From Methylomonas aurea (lineage in GTDB: Bacteria > Pseudomonadota > Gammaproteobacteria > Methylococcales > Methylomonadaceae): a stretch of DNA of 34,509 nt. Position numbers and translations under genes: made by a program. The stretch lies in the NCBI RefSeq assembly GCF_024505045.1, contig NZ_JANIBM010000041.1, forward strand, positions 1 to 34,509, read 5' to 3'. Shown here piece by piece: positions 7,461-16,587 of the stretch. Below the pieces are notes generated by a model. The model did no database searches, was not told where the DNA came from, and worked only from the letters and a program-made list of their open reading frames with translations. Position 1 is the first letter of the stretch, and every line of letters starts with the position of its first letter.

Positions 7461-8859
7461 TGCCACCCTCCGCTACCGGCAGCGGTGCGTCGACCGTTCC
7501 CTGTTTGACCACCTGCATCGCCAACAAAATCGCCAAGGCCAACAAGCCCGAATACGCCAGACCGTATACCGCCAAGCCCAGTACCTGGTCGATCGGACCC
7601 ACAGCCGATACCGCCAACCAAGTCGGCAATACGTCCACCACAATCCAAGGCTGGTCGCCGAACTCGGAGATAAACCAGCCACTGCCGCTGGCCAACCAGG
7701 TCGCCGGCAAGGCATACATCGCAGACATCAATAACCAGCGTTGCCTGCGGCCGGTCACTGCGCCGAAACCGGCCGTCAAAAAGGTCAACAACGCCAGCAC
7801 GCCGCACAATACCATCACCTTATGCCCCCAATACAACGGCGCCGCAGGCGGTAGACTGGCCTGGGCGGCTAGTGCGATCTGTTCCGGGCCGGCATCGACC
7901 ACATTGTCGCGCCAGCGTTTCAGCAGCAATGCATAACCGAGATTGGACTTGGCGGCAGCAAATCCGTCTAGCAATTCCGGTTGCCGATTATCGTCGCGCA
8001 ATTGTTGCAACATGGCGTAAGCCTGAATGCCGCTATCGATACGTTGCCGGTTTTGCGCCAGGATATCGTCGGCAGGCAGGCCGTTAATCGCCATCAATTT
8101 GCTACGCTGAAACGAGCTTTGCTTGTATATACCGGCGTCGCCCAACAACAACGTGGCAATAATCGCCAGCAAACCCAACCCGGCGGAGATGGAGTACGAG
8201 GGTTCCGACAAAGCCGTTTCGATACGCCTTAGCCGGTAGTAAGCACTGATAGCCAATACGAAGCCGGCTGCCACCGCGTACCCGGACAGCAAGCTGTGGG
8301 CAAATTTGGCCAACGCCACAGGGTTGGATAACACCGCATGCCAATCGGCCAACTCCATTCGATACGCTTGCGCGTCGAATTCCGCGCCGACCGGATATTG
8401 CATCCAACCGCTGGCAGCCGAAAAACCGAACAAAATCAAATGGCAGCCCAAACACACCGCGAAGGTACTGAGTAGATGCGACCACCTTCCCAACTTGTCC
8501 CAGCCGTAAAGCATCCAGCCCAAGCCATTGGCGGCCGTAAACAATCCGGCCAAGACGCCGACCGCTACCGGCCCGGCGAATGCGTCGCCGGCGTAATGGG
8601 CGAAATAGGACCAATTGCCGCCGAATTGGAACAACATCGCCACACTGGATGCCAGGCTCAATCCGAAACTGAGCGTGAACAACTTACCCCAAAACCGGCA
8701 TAGCGGTCGGTAATCGCCACGCCCCCCGGCCAGCCCCCACGTTTCCAGAACCAGCAAAAAAAACGATATCCCTACCGTCAGCGGTACAAACAAAAAATGC
8801 TGTACCGCATTGATCGCAAACTGCGAACGAGACAATTCAACAACCGTTTCGGAAACCAT
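7453..8859 (-). CDS. Cytochrome bd-type oxidase subunit I (CydA-like, divergent)
   Basis: The 468-residue protein aligns with E. coli CydA (522 residues). The haem ligands are present: His21 (E. coli His19, in AVQHFLFVPLT), His188 (His186, in KFAHSLLSGY) and Met349 (Met393). Many otherwise conserved residues are changed: Glu99 and Glu107 are Gly101 and Ala109, Glu257 is Asn259 (KLMAIN for KLAAIE), Arg391 is Lys347, and Arg448 of GRQPW is Asp402 (GDQPW). The periplasmic Q-loop is about 45 residues shorter. E. coli numbering is recalled from memory. The ATG at 8859 matches the family N-terminus and follows AGAGG. This suggests a bd-superfamily member with altered electron donor or function. Confidence 0.88.
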   Translation of the reverse strand: MVSETVVELSRSQFAINAVQHFLFVPLTVGISFFLLVLETWGLAGGRGDYRPLCRFWGKLFTLSFGLSLASSVAMLFQFGGNWSYFAHYAGDAFAGPVAVGVLAGLFTAANGLGWMLYGWDKLGRWSHLLSTFAVCLGCHLILFGFSAASGWMQYPVGAEFDAQAYRMELADWHAVLSNPVALAKFAHSLLSGYAVAAGFVLAISAYYRLRRIETALSEPSYSISAGLGLLAIIATLLLGDAGIYKQSSFQRSKLMAINGLPADDILAQNRQRIDSGIQAYAMLQQLRDDNRQPELLDGFAAAKSNLGYALLLKRWRDNVVDAGPEQIALAAQASLPPAAPLYWGHKVMVLCGVLALLTFLTAGFGAVTGRRQRWLLMSAMYALPATWLASGSGWFISEFGDQPWIVVDVLPTWLAVSAVGPIDQVLGLAVYGLAYSGLLALAILLAMQVVKQGTVDAPLPVAEGGNA

Positions 8860-8894
8860 GCCCAACCTCTGGCCCAAGCTCAAAAATGCCGGCA

Positions 8895-8950
8895 ATTATA
8901 GAGTTATCCGCTTGTTTGTCTGTGTTTTTTCTCGATCAATTCGCATTATA
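8895..8950 (-). promoter_or_regulatory. Candidate promoter region of the bd-type oxidase operon
   Basis: Within the 166-base divergent spacer, two perfect TATAAT hexamers occur on the minus strand (complement of 8895-8900 and of 8945-8950). Neither has a good -35 hexamer at 16-18 bases, so these are only -10 candidates. No complete FNR or ArcA-type site was recognised. Confidence 0.35.
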
Positions 8951-9025
8951 TCTGTCGCCCTGCAATGGAGAATGAACCGCACTGATATACACTTTGCTTG
9001 ACTCCGGCTCCGATTACGGTACCCC

Positions 9026-11170
9026 ATGAACCTCCCCCCCCGTTTGATTATCGGACTGAAAATCATTGGCTTGACGCTAATGTATGCCGGTTTGGCTAAG
9101 CTGGTGTTGGCCTATTTTTCCGATCGGGGAAATATCACGCTAATTTGGTTTCCGGCGGGTTTGGGTTTGGCGGCGATGTTAATCAACGCCAAACATTACT
9201 GGGCTGGCGTCCTGTTAGGCGCCTTCTGGGCCGGCTTGTTGGTCGACGATCCCTGGACTACGTCGGCCTGTATTGCCGCAGGCAACACTCTTGAATCTTG
9301 GCTTGGCGCTTGGCTCCTGCTCGGCAACCCCGGTTTCTCGATCAAATTACGCCATCCGCGCGACTTTGCTTGGCTGGCCGCTACCGGCTCGGTTACTGCC
9401 TGCTTCAGCGCGCTGATTGGGCCGATGTCTCTATTGCTCGGCGGCTACCTGACGCTCGCCCTGCTACTCCCGAGTATGTTGCATTGGTGGATGGCGGACG
9501 TGTTCGGTATTGCCTTGGCTACCCCATGCATTCTGATTTGGAGAAAGTGGCCGGCCGGCTGGTTTCATATCAAACGCCTGCCGGAGACCGCGGCTTTCCT
9601 GGCCTTGAGTTTTTTCAGCGGCCAAACGGTATTTCTGGGTTGGTTTCCCAGCGTAGCCGGCCAATACGCCCGAGGTTATTGGACTTTTCTGTTCGTGGTC
9701 TGGGCTGCTGCACGCTTCGGCCGCCATGGCGTGATCCTGCTTATTTGCATAACTGCCGTCCAATCCTTGTGGGGATTGGAACGCCAGATCGGCTTGTTCG
9801 CCAGTGGCGATTTGCAAAGCGGGTTGCTGAATATTTGGCTGTATTTGCTGGTGCTGGCCAGCGTCGGCATCCCATTGGCCTTGATGCTTTACGACCGCGA
9901 ACAAAAAGCGCTGGCTCTGCAGGAGAGCGAAAACCGGCTGAGTTTTGCCTTACAAACAATAGACACCGGCGCTTGGGATTTGGACCTCGAAACGGAGGCT
10001 ATACTGCGCACTCCGATCCACGACCGGATTTTCGGCTACGACTTTCTGCTGCCGGCCTGGAATTACCAAGCCTTTCTCGGCCATGTCGTTCCGGAACACC
10101 GAGACAGCGTCGACAACGATTTCCGCCGCGCTTGCCGCGAGCGCAGCAACTGGAACTTCGAATGCCGAATTCGCCGGGTGGACGGCGAAATCCGCTGGAT
10201 TCGCGGCTCCGGCCGCCACCATAGCTTAAACCCCAGAATAACCGGTATCATTCAAGACGTCACGTCGAAAAAACTCGCGGACGAAAACCGCCAATTGGCG
10301 ATGCTGTTCTACCAAAACTGCAACGAAGCGATGATGATTACCGAGGTGGATGCCACGATTATCTCGGTCAATCCGGCTTTCAGCGAAATCACCGGCTACG
10401 AGGCCGGCGACGTTATCGGGAAAAATGCCAGCATTCTCGGCTCCGGCCGCCACGACGCCGCCTTTTTTCAGGACATGTGGCAAACTATCAACAGCCAGGG
10501 CCAATGGCGCGGAGAAATCTGGAATAGGCGCAAAAACGGCGAGCTGTACGTCGAACAACTCAGTATCAACACCGTGTTCGACGCCAGCGGATTGCCGTTG
10601 CGCCGCATCGGCCTGTTTTTCGACATTACCCAGCGCAAACTCAACGAGGAACAATTACGCAAACAAGCTTATTTCGATCCGTTGACCGGTATCGGCAACC
10701 GCCGAATGTTTTGCGACCGCCTGGAACAGGAAATCAAGAAAGGTCAACGTAGCGGCCTGTTTCTGGCACTACTGCTGATCGACATAGACAAATTCAAGGA
10801 CGTGAACGACCGCTTCGGCTATACCACGGGAGACTATGCTCTACGGGAAGCGGCGCAACGTATCTTGCGTAGCGTCAGGGAAACCGATGTAGTGGCACGA
10901 ATGGACGGCGTGGAATTTGCCTTAGTCCTGACGGATTTGGAAAAAATCGACCATATCGAGCGCATCGCCGATACAATCATTCAAAAACTCGGCGAACCGT
11001 TCATAATCGACGATCAAACGCTGGATTTGCAACTGCATTCCCGCATCGGTATCGCCGTATGCCCGAACGACGCCGGCGAAGCCGGTCGCCTGCAGCAAGC
11101 CGCAGCACAAGCCCTGAAAAAATGCCGGAACCCTGGCTACGCTTTTGCCGGAACGCGGGACACAATTTAA
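9026..11170 (+). CDS. MASE1-PAS-PAS-GGDEF signalling protein with degenerate GGDEF motif
   Basis: The 714-residue protein starts with a multi-span MASE1 sensor (about residues 8-295, with the family's ITLIWFPAGLGLA segment). Two PAS domains follow: about 305-425 (PAS_3 type, ending FECRIRRVDGEIRWIRGSG and a PAC region) and 428-548 (ISVNPAFSEITGYEAGDVIG). A GGDEF domain lies at about 550-705. The domain keeps FDPLTGIGNRR and LIDIDKFKDVND, but the signature is DGVEF (627-631) rather than GGDEF, losing a glycine and the metal-binding acid. An RxxD motif (RETD) stands five residues before it, the position of the inhibitory c-di-GMP site. Catalysis is therefore doubtful, and a c-di-GMP receptor role is possible. 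It diverges from the bd-type oxidase operon. Confidence 0.93.
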   Translation: MNLPPRLIIGLKIIGLTLMYAGLAKLVLAYFSDRGNITLIWFPAGLGLAAMLINAKHYWAGVLLGAFWAGLLVDDPWTTSACIAAGNTLESWLGAWLLLGNPGFSIKLRHPRDFAWLAATGSVTACFSALIGPMSLLLGGYLTLALLLPSMLHWWMADVFGIALATPCILIWRKWPAGWFHIKRLPETAAFLALSFFSGQTVFLGWFPSVAGQYARGYWTFLFVVWAAARFGRHGVILLICITAVQSLWGLERQIGLFASGDLQSGLLNIWLYLLVLASVGIPLALMLYDREQKALALQESENRLSFALQTIDTGAWDLDLETEAILRTPIHDRIFGYDFLLPAWNYQAFLGHVVPEHRDSVDNDFRRACRERSNWNFECRIRRVDGEIRWIRGSGRHHSLNPRITGIIQDVTSKKLADENRQLAMLFYQNCNEAMMITEVDATIISVNPAFSEITGYEAGDVIGKNASILGSGRHDAAFFQDMWQTINSQGQWRGEIWNRRKNGELYVEQLSINTVFDASGLPLRRIGLFFDITQRKLNEEQLRKQAYFDPLTGIGNRRMFCDRLEQEIKKGQRSGLFLALLLIDIDKFKDVNDRFGYTTGDYALREAAQRILRSVRETDVVARMDGVEFALVLTDLEKIDHIERIADTIIQKLGEPFIIDDQTLDLQLHSRIGIAVCPNDAGEAGRLQQAAAQALKKCRNPGYAFAGTRDTI

Positions 11171-11197
11171 CCGGAAGCGGGCACCCGCCCGCACCGG
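11171..11197. terminator. Hairpin between two convergent genes
   Basis: GCGGGC (11177-11182) pairs with GCCCGC (11187-11192) around the loop ACCC, with an outer CCGG (11171-11174, 11194-11197) on each side. It lies exactly between the stops of the GGDEF-protein gene and phoR. There is no clear U-tract on either strand, so it may be a stabilising or bidirectional termination hairpin. Confidence 0.5.
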
Positions 11198-11204
11198 ATT
11201 CAAA

Positions 11205-12479
11205 TCAGCAAATGCGCTGTTTCGGAAACACGCAACGGAATCGACTACCGCGCCCGAGTTGGCTGTCGATATCCAGTTTGGCATCGTGGCGCACCAGCAC
11301 GTGCTTGACGATAGCCAACCCTAGACCGGTACCAACGATCTTTTGGTTGCGTTTTACATCCACCCGATAGAAGCGTTCGGTAATCCGCGGAATGTCAACC
11401 GCAGGGATACCGGGGCCGAAATCTTCGACTTCCAGATACGCACCGCCGTCGGCAGCGTCTCGCCAACTCACTTTGACCGGAGATGTTGCAGGCGAATATT
11501 TGAGCGCATTGACCAGCAAATTGCTAAACGCGCTACGCAACTCGGAGGCGTCGCCCAACAGATTGGCGCTACTGGCGAGATGCAATTCCACCCGGCGCTC
11601 GTCGTTTTCCAAAAGATCGCTTTCCTGGCAAACCTCGCTCAATAACGCAGCGACAAGGACCGACTCCGATTTTTTCGGCTTGCTCTCCAGACGCGCCAAG
11701 AGCAGCAAATCGTCGATCAAGGCCTGCATGCGTTCGGTCTGGGCCGCCATGTTTTGGAACGAACGGCTGTATACTCCCGGTGCGCCGTCCATTTCCTGAA
11801 GCGTTTCCAGGTAACCGCGCAATACCGTTAGCGGCGTACGCAATTCGTGCGAAACGTTGGCGACAAAATCGGTACGCATACGTTCGATGTTTTTTTGATG
11901 GGTGATGTCCTGAGCCATCAGCAAGCGCAAACCGGAACCGTAAGGCACGATGCCGATCTGTAAAAACATGTTTTCGTTGACCGGCGACGGGATGCAAATT
12001 TTGTGGCGGTAATCCTGCTCTTTCAAATACTGGATGAACAAGGGATGGCGCACCAAATTCGGAATCCGCTGGCCGTTGTCGGATTTTTTCAGCCCCAGAA
12101 AATCGTGAGCGACCTTGTTGCTCCATTCGATTTCGCCGTAGCTGCCCAGCACGACCACCGCATCGGGTAGAGCGCCGGTGGACTTGCGAAAACTGTCAAG
12201 CATTTTGCCCAGCTTTTTCTTACGCCGTTTCTGACTCTTCCGAATCTTATAGAAGTGGTAATAGATATCGCTCCAGATTCCCTTGAAATCGGGTTTTTCG
12301 CCTTGGCCGCCCTGGCTCAGCCAGCGCTCCAGTCTATTGACATTGACGGTTTGGCTGGCGTAGAGATAAGAAACCACAAACAACAGCATTTCGCTCAAAT
12401 GGCCGACGAAGATGCTGGCTATCAGAGCCGGCACCATCAGCGCGATTGCAATGTTTCTTTCCCGTCGCCAGCGCTGCAT
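11205..12479 (-). CDS. phoR: Phosphate regulon sensor histidine kinase PhoR
   Basis: The 424-residue kinase has an N-terminal membrane segment (about residues 9-42), a linker with a run of basic residues, and a PAS domain (about 98-200, starting GALPDAVVVLG). The HisKA domain carries the phospho-accepting histidine in FVANVSHELRTPL, and the HATPase domain shows NALKYSP, DFGPGIP and GTGLGLAIVKH. This is the PhoR architecture: it senses phosphate status through the Pst/PhoU system and phosphorylates PhoB. It starts six bases after the phoB stop. No pst or phoU genes are in the window. Confidence 0.94.
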   Translation of the reverse strand: MQRWRRERNIAIALMVPALIASIFVGHLSEMLLFVVSYLYASQTVNVNRLERWLSQGGQGEKPDFKGIWSDIYYHFYKIRKSQKRRKKKLGKMLDSFRKSTGALPDAVVVLGSYGEIEWSNKVAHDFLGLKKSDNGQRIPNLVRHPLFIQYLKEQDYRHKICIPSPVNENMFLQIGIVPYGSGLRLLMAQDITHQKNIERMRTDFVANVSHELRTPLTVLRGYLETLQEMDGAPGVYSRSFQNMAAQTERMQALIDDLLLLARLESKPKKSESVLVAALLSEVCQESDLLENDERRVELHLASSANLLGDASELRSAFSNLLVNALKYSPATSPVKVSWRDAADGGAYLEVEDFGPGIPAVDIPRITERFYRVDVKRNQKIVGTGLGLAIVKHVLVRHDAKLDIDSQLGRGSRFRCVFPKQRIC

Positions 12480-12485
12480 GACGGA

Positions 12486-13178
12486 TTAATTCGCCAGGGA
12501 AAACCGGTAACCGAAACCGCGTACCGTTTGTATCAGTTCTTCGCGACCGTATTCGGCCAGAATTTTGCGCAGGCGACGGATATGCACGTCCACGGTACGT
12601 TCTTCGATATAGACGCTGCGCCCCCAAACTTGATCCAGCAAATGGGTGCGGCTGTAGACTTTGTCGGGATTGGTCATAAAAAACTGCATCAATCTGAATT
12701 CGGTCGGACTGACTTCGAGGCTGCGGCCGTCGATCGTCAACTTGTGCTGTTCGGCATCCAGCGTCAGATCGCCGATGCTCAACTGGCCAGACTCGGAGAG
12801 CTTGCCGCTGCGCCTCATTACCGCCTTGATCCGGGCGATCAATTCCCGGGGCGAGAAGGGCTTCGTAATATAGTCATCGGCACCGATCTCCAGACCGCGG
12901 ATTTTGTCCTCTTCCTCGCCGCGCGCCGTGAGCAGGATAATCGGCAAATCCTTGTAGCCGGGTTCGCTTTTCAAGCGTCTGGCCAATTCCACTCCGCTGA
13001 TTCCGGGCAACATCCAGTCCAACACGATCAAATCCACCATATTGTCGGCCAAGCCTTCCCGAGCCTGTTCCGCACTGGCCACCGCCAACACTTTAAAAGA
13101 GGCTTGTTCCAACACCATCACCAGCATCTCCCTGATGGCATCTTCGTCTTCCACAACCAGGACATTCAAATTCGACAT
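12486..13178 (-). CDS. phoB: Phosphate regulon response regulator PhoB
   Basis: The protein has a receiver domain (residues 1-120) with the acidic pocket VVEDED, the phospho-acceptor aspartate in LIVLDWMLPGISG, and the lysine in DDYITKPFSPRELIARI. An OmpR-type winged-helix DNA-binding domain follows (about 130-230), including the PTEFRLMQFFM, RTHLLDQVWG and ERTVDVHIRRLR segments typical of PhoB. It activates pho-box promoters under phosphate limitation. Two in-frame ATGs exist (13184 and 13178); the second is preferred because an AAAG lies six bases upstream and the protein then starts MSNLNVLVVEDE. It precedes phoR in a two-gene operon. Confidence 0.94.
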   Translation of the reverse strand: MSNLNVLVVEDEDAIREMLVMVLEQASFKVLAVASAEQAREGLADNMVDLIVLDWMLPGISGVELARRLKSEPGYKDLPIILLTARGEEEDKIRGLEIGADDYITKPFSPRELIARIKAVMRRSGKLSESGQLSIGDLTLDAEQHKLTIDGRSLEVSPTEFRLMQFFMTNPDKVYSRTHLLDQVWGRSVYIEERTVDVHIRRLRKILAEYGREELIQTVRGFGYRFSLAN

Positions 13179-13283
13179 AGTCATCTTTAGTCTAATGATT
13201 TCGAGGATTTGCAGAATTTAGCAGCGCTATATTACCTTTCTATGACAAAAATCCGGAGCTGAGCCGCTATGCGACTACCCGAA

Positions 13284-15299
13284 TTAAGGTTCGCCGCCCG
13301 CTTCCCCCACCGGAGCGGCAAAACCGTCGGATACCAGGGCACCGACATTAGCACCGGTCAGCGCTTTTAAAAACTCGACCAAATCGGCCTGTTCGGCCTC
13401 GGACAAACCCAACGGCTTGATTAGCGACGACAGATTTTCGTTTGCCGTACCGCCTTGGTTATAAAAGCGCACGACGTCGTTCAAGGTCGCAAAACTGCCG
13501 TTATGCATATACGGTGCGGTCAACGCCACATTGCGCAACGAAGGGGTTTTATAGCTCCACCGGTCCAGCGGCTTCTGACTTACTTCGTAGTAACCCAGAT
13601 CGTTAGTTTTCGCACCATCCAGCCCCTTCAAATTCTCGCTATCGACATCCAGGAACACGCCCGGCGCCACCTGTATCCGGCGTTTGGCCTCTTCCGCTTG
13701 CATGGCTTCCGCGTAACCGACGCCGGTGTTATGCCGTTTTTGGTCGGTAAACAATGCCGCCTTACTGCCAATCGTATGGCAAACGCTGCAAGCCGCCTTG
13801 CCGGTGAATAGTTGGTATCCGCGCTTCGCCGAATCACCGAGTGCATCCGCGCGCTTCGCAAAATACCAACGGTCGAACGCAGAATCTGCGGAATTCAGCG
13901 TCCGTTGGTAACTTGCCAATGCCTGGCCGATCGCTTCCATGCTCGGCCCTTTATTGTTAAAGGCTTTCTCGAACAAGCCGCGATAATCGGTAGTGGCTTT
14001 CAATTTGTCCACCACGCGGCCAATGGACGGGTTGGCCATTTCGTTGTGTGCCAATAACGGTCCCCAAGCTTGTTGCTCCAAACTGTTTTCCCGACCGTCG
14101 TGAAACAGCAACTCGGCATAACCGACGTTATACAGTGATGGCGCATTGCGCCGCACACTACGCCCCTCCACACCGACGGCGGTCGCCATTTCGTTGTTGG
14201 CGAAGCCTTGCTCGGGAATATGGCAAATCGCACAGGAAAAAGTATTGTTTAACGACAGGCGCCGGTCGTAAAACAATTTACGACCCAGTGCAATTTTCGC
14301 CGGCGTCAGAGGATTGTCCTTCGGAACCGGTAACGCCGGCAATCCCAACGGCGGCTTGCGAGCAAATTCGATCAGGTTGGCCGGTTTGCCGCGCCTTTGC
14401 GCCAACGCCAGCGAATGGGTTCGGTAATCCGCTGCGCGGTAATCCTGTTTGTTGTCGCCGGCTTGGTACAGGCGGCCGGCGTCGACTTGGGCCAATGCGG
14501 ATTGCGCCTCGGTTCCGGCCAACAGGGTCTTGACGTCGTTGATTACCGTGTCGGCATGCAAAAAGTCGACGTTGTAAATATTCCGAACGTTTTTCTGTTT
14601 ATCGATTAGATAGACCCTCAGCAAATGCGAAAACGTACCGGTAAACTCTCCACGCTCATCGTAGATCTTTTGCACGTTTTGCTGGTAGCCGTCCAGAATT
14701 GGCTGCAGGGCTTGTTCGTCGCGAGTAGTTAAAAACTGCCAATCGAATCCAGCCGTTCTAAAGCCCTCGCCATAATGGCGCATCATTTCCGGCGTATCTT
14801 GCGCCGGATTGAAGCTGAGGGTCAGCAAGCGCAATTTATCGGCCAATTCGGGTTGTTTTTGCAGTTGGCGGCTGATTTTATGCAATACCTGCGTCGCCAA
14901 CGGACAACCGTTGACATCGCTACATGCCGCATAGATGAAGCTGAGTAACACCAGCTTATCGCCCATCAAGTCATGCAAGCGAACAGAGCGGTTAGCCGTA
15001 TCCAACACCACGCCGTCCGCAGCCTGGCCAACGGCAGGTAACGCATAACTGCCGGGAGTAGCCGGCTGGAAAGGCAGGGCGCCGTAACCCGGCGCGGTGC
15101 GTTGCGGTTCGTCCGCGACGGCGCCGACCACAAAACAGAACAGCAGGGAAACGAGGCTCAGACTTTGCGCAGCCCGCTTAACGACGCGGTTGGAACTAAA
15201 ACGGCCAGCTCCAATACAACGCCTTGGCGCCGCCCTGTGTAGCGATCGCCAATTCCCGCTGCAGTTGGACAAGGTTTCGGCCCGAGGTTGGAGTTTCAT
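13284..15299 (-). CDS. SCO domain fused to a MauG-type di-heme cytochrome c peroxidase
   Basis: The 671-residue protein is exported: a hydrophobic signal segment spans residues 46-62, after an unusually long 45-residue leader. Residues 85-265 form a SCO1/SenC thioredoxin-like domain with Cys126, Cys132 (ACSDVNGCP) and His225 (GTFSHLL) as likely copper ligands. Residues 305-655 form a bacterial di-heme peroxidase domain with haem motifs CAICH (356-360) and CSVCH (504-508), and the APYMHNGSF segment near 596-604. SCO proteins deliver copper or act as thiol reductases; MauG-like peroxidases oxidise peroxide or protein side chains. The fusion suggests linked copper and haem redox chemistry in the periplasm. 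The start is uncertain: no strong ribosome site precedes 15299 and no better start was found. Confidence 0.9.
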   Translation of the reverse strand: MKLQPRAETLSNCSGNWRSLHRAAPRRCIGAGRFSSNRVVKRAAQSLSLVSLLFCFVVGAVADEPQRTAPGYGALPFQPATPGSYALPAVGQAADGVVLDTANRSVRLHDLMGDKLVLLSFIYAACSDVNGCPLATQVLHKISRQLQKQPELADKLRLLTLSFNPAQDTPEMMRHYGEGFRTAGFDWQFLTTRDEQALQPILDGYQQNVQKIYDERGEFTGTFSHLLRVYLIDKQKNVRNIYNVDFLHADTVINDVKTLLAGTEAQSALAQVDAGRLYQAGDNKQDYRAADYRTHSLALAQRRGKPANLIEFARKPPLGLPALPVPKDNPLTPAKIALGRKLFYDRRLSLNNTFSCAICHIPEQGFANNEMATAVGVEGRSVRRNAPSLYNVGYAELLFHDGRENSLEQQAWGPLLAHNEMANPSIGRVVDKLKATTDYRGLFEKAFNNKGPSMEAIGQALASYQRTLNSADSAFDRWYFAKRADALGDSAKRGYQLFTGKAACSVCHTIGSKAALFTDQKRHNTGVGYAEAMQAEEAKRRIQVAPGVFLDVDSENLKGLDGAKTNDLGYYEVSQKPLDRWSYKTPSLRNVALTAPYMHNGSFATLNDVVRFYNQGGTANENLSSLIKPLGLSEAEQADLVEFLKALTGANVGALVSDGFAAPVGEAGGEP

Positions 15300-15507
15300 A
15301 AACGAGTTCGACTGTAGGTAACGCGCCGCTAGCGCAATATGGCTCCGACAAGCGAAACGTCGGTCAGTTTACTGGACCACTGAAATTGTGCGGTTATGCA
15401 ACCGCTGCATTCATCGCAGGGTTAGCTGAAGCGGTGGGCAACCGACACACGTCGACCTGAGCCTTACGACTTAACTGGCCACCCATTACGAACCGACCGG
15501 TGCCAGC

Positions 15508-16587
15508 CTATTCTTCGGCCAAGTATTGGCCGGGAGCCAGCGGCGTCTCGTAACGCACGCCCTCCGGAAAATAGGAATCCGGATTCGAAGCGATCTCGCG
15601 CGCCGCCAGAAATTGGGCGTAATAGTTGCGGGACGCGAAACCGAAAGCCGGCCCGTCGTAAGTTTCCACGATCTGCGCGAAATCTTTGCCAACCTGGTTC
15701 TGGGCACGTTTCATACCGCCGATACCGTGGTTATACGAGGTGACCGCCGCCGGCCAGTCGCCTAATTTACCGTAGGCATAACTCAGATACCGCGCCGCGC
15801 CGGTAGCCGAAACGAACGGATCGAAGCGTTGATCGACTACGCCGCCACCGGGCATGAAGGTTTTAGCGGCCGCTTTGGTGAACTGCCACATGCCGACCGC
15901 ACCGGCTGACGATCTGGCGGCAGGCTGAAACGAGGACTCGACGTGGGGCAGATAGGCCAGGTCTTCCGGCAACCCTGCATCGCGGAAAATTTTTCTGAAC
16001 TGCAGGTCGTAACGCCCGCTGATTTCCAGACCGCGCTTAAAACGCTCGCGCGTGCCCCGCTGGGAACGCACCCGAGTATCGGCGCCAGGTAACACGCTTG
16101 CCAGCGAACGGCCATTCGCCTCCAATTTTGCGATCAATTGCTTATCGCCCGGGCTCAAAGCGGCTCCGTAACGCAATTTGCTTTCCAGACCGGCCAATTG
16201 CGCCTTCCAATACTCGCGCCGCTGGCTGACCATATCTTTTTGCTCGGCCGTCAAGCCTTCGGCAACATAGCCTGGCAGCGTCATCACTTCGTAAATCACA
16301 TCCAAATAGCGGTCGTCGTGGAAAGCAACTTCGGATCGTTGCCAGACCGCATAAGTTTTACGCCAGAATTCCACTGCCGGCTCCAACGGCGCCGGTTTCG
16401 GAAAAATACCCGAATAGCTGGTGGGCCGATAAGCCTGAGACGGCGGCTGGTAGGCGGGCCGCTGAGGAATATAGTTGGGCCTGGTATTCGCGACTCTATC
16501 GCGTTTGACCGGTGCTCCGCCGCCGCAAGCATTCAGTAGCATTGCTGCAGCCGTTAGCATTAATATGCGCAGGAAAAGTCGATTCAT
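15508..16587 (-). CDS. Lytic transglycosylase lipoprotein (SLT domain)
   Basis: The 359-residue protein starts with a lipoprotein signal (lipobox LLNAC, Cys21), then a proline-rich linker and a helical region (70-190). The SLT goose-lysozyme-like domain (about 197-330) follows, with the catalytic glutamate in LPHVESSFQP (Glu217), the SSAGAVGMWQF motif, and SYNHGIGG at 284-291. It cleaves peptidoglycan glycan strands, making 1,6-anhydromuramic ends, probably from the outer membrane inner face. It resembles MltD but has no LysM repeats. The ATG at 16587 gives the lipoprotein signal directly; an upstream in-frame start at 16641 would put 18 residues before it. Confidence 0.92.
   Translation of the reverse strand: MNRLFLRILMLTAAAMLLNACGGGAPVKRDRVANTRPNYIPQRPAYQPPSQAYRPTSYSGIFPKPAPLEPAVEFWRKTYAVWQRSEVAFHDDRYLDVIYEVMTLPGYVAEGLTAEQKDMVSQRREYWKAQLAGLESKLRYGAALSPGDKQLIAKLEANGRSLASVLPGADTRVRSQRGTRERFKRGLEISGRYDLQFRKIFRDAGLPEDLAYLPHVESSFQPAARSSAGAVGMWQFTKAAAKTFMPGGGVVDQRFDPFVSATGAARYLSYAYGKLGDWPAAVTSYNHGIGGMKRAQNQVGKDFAQIVETYDGPAFGFASRNYYAQFLAAREIASNPDSYFPEGVRYETPLAPGQYLAEE

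Noticed and set aside
12255..13190. Plus-strand open frame of 311 codons opposite phoB-phoR
   Set aside because: It is the antisense shadow of two clearly identified genes, caused by GC-rich codon bias.
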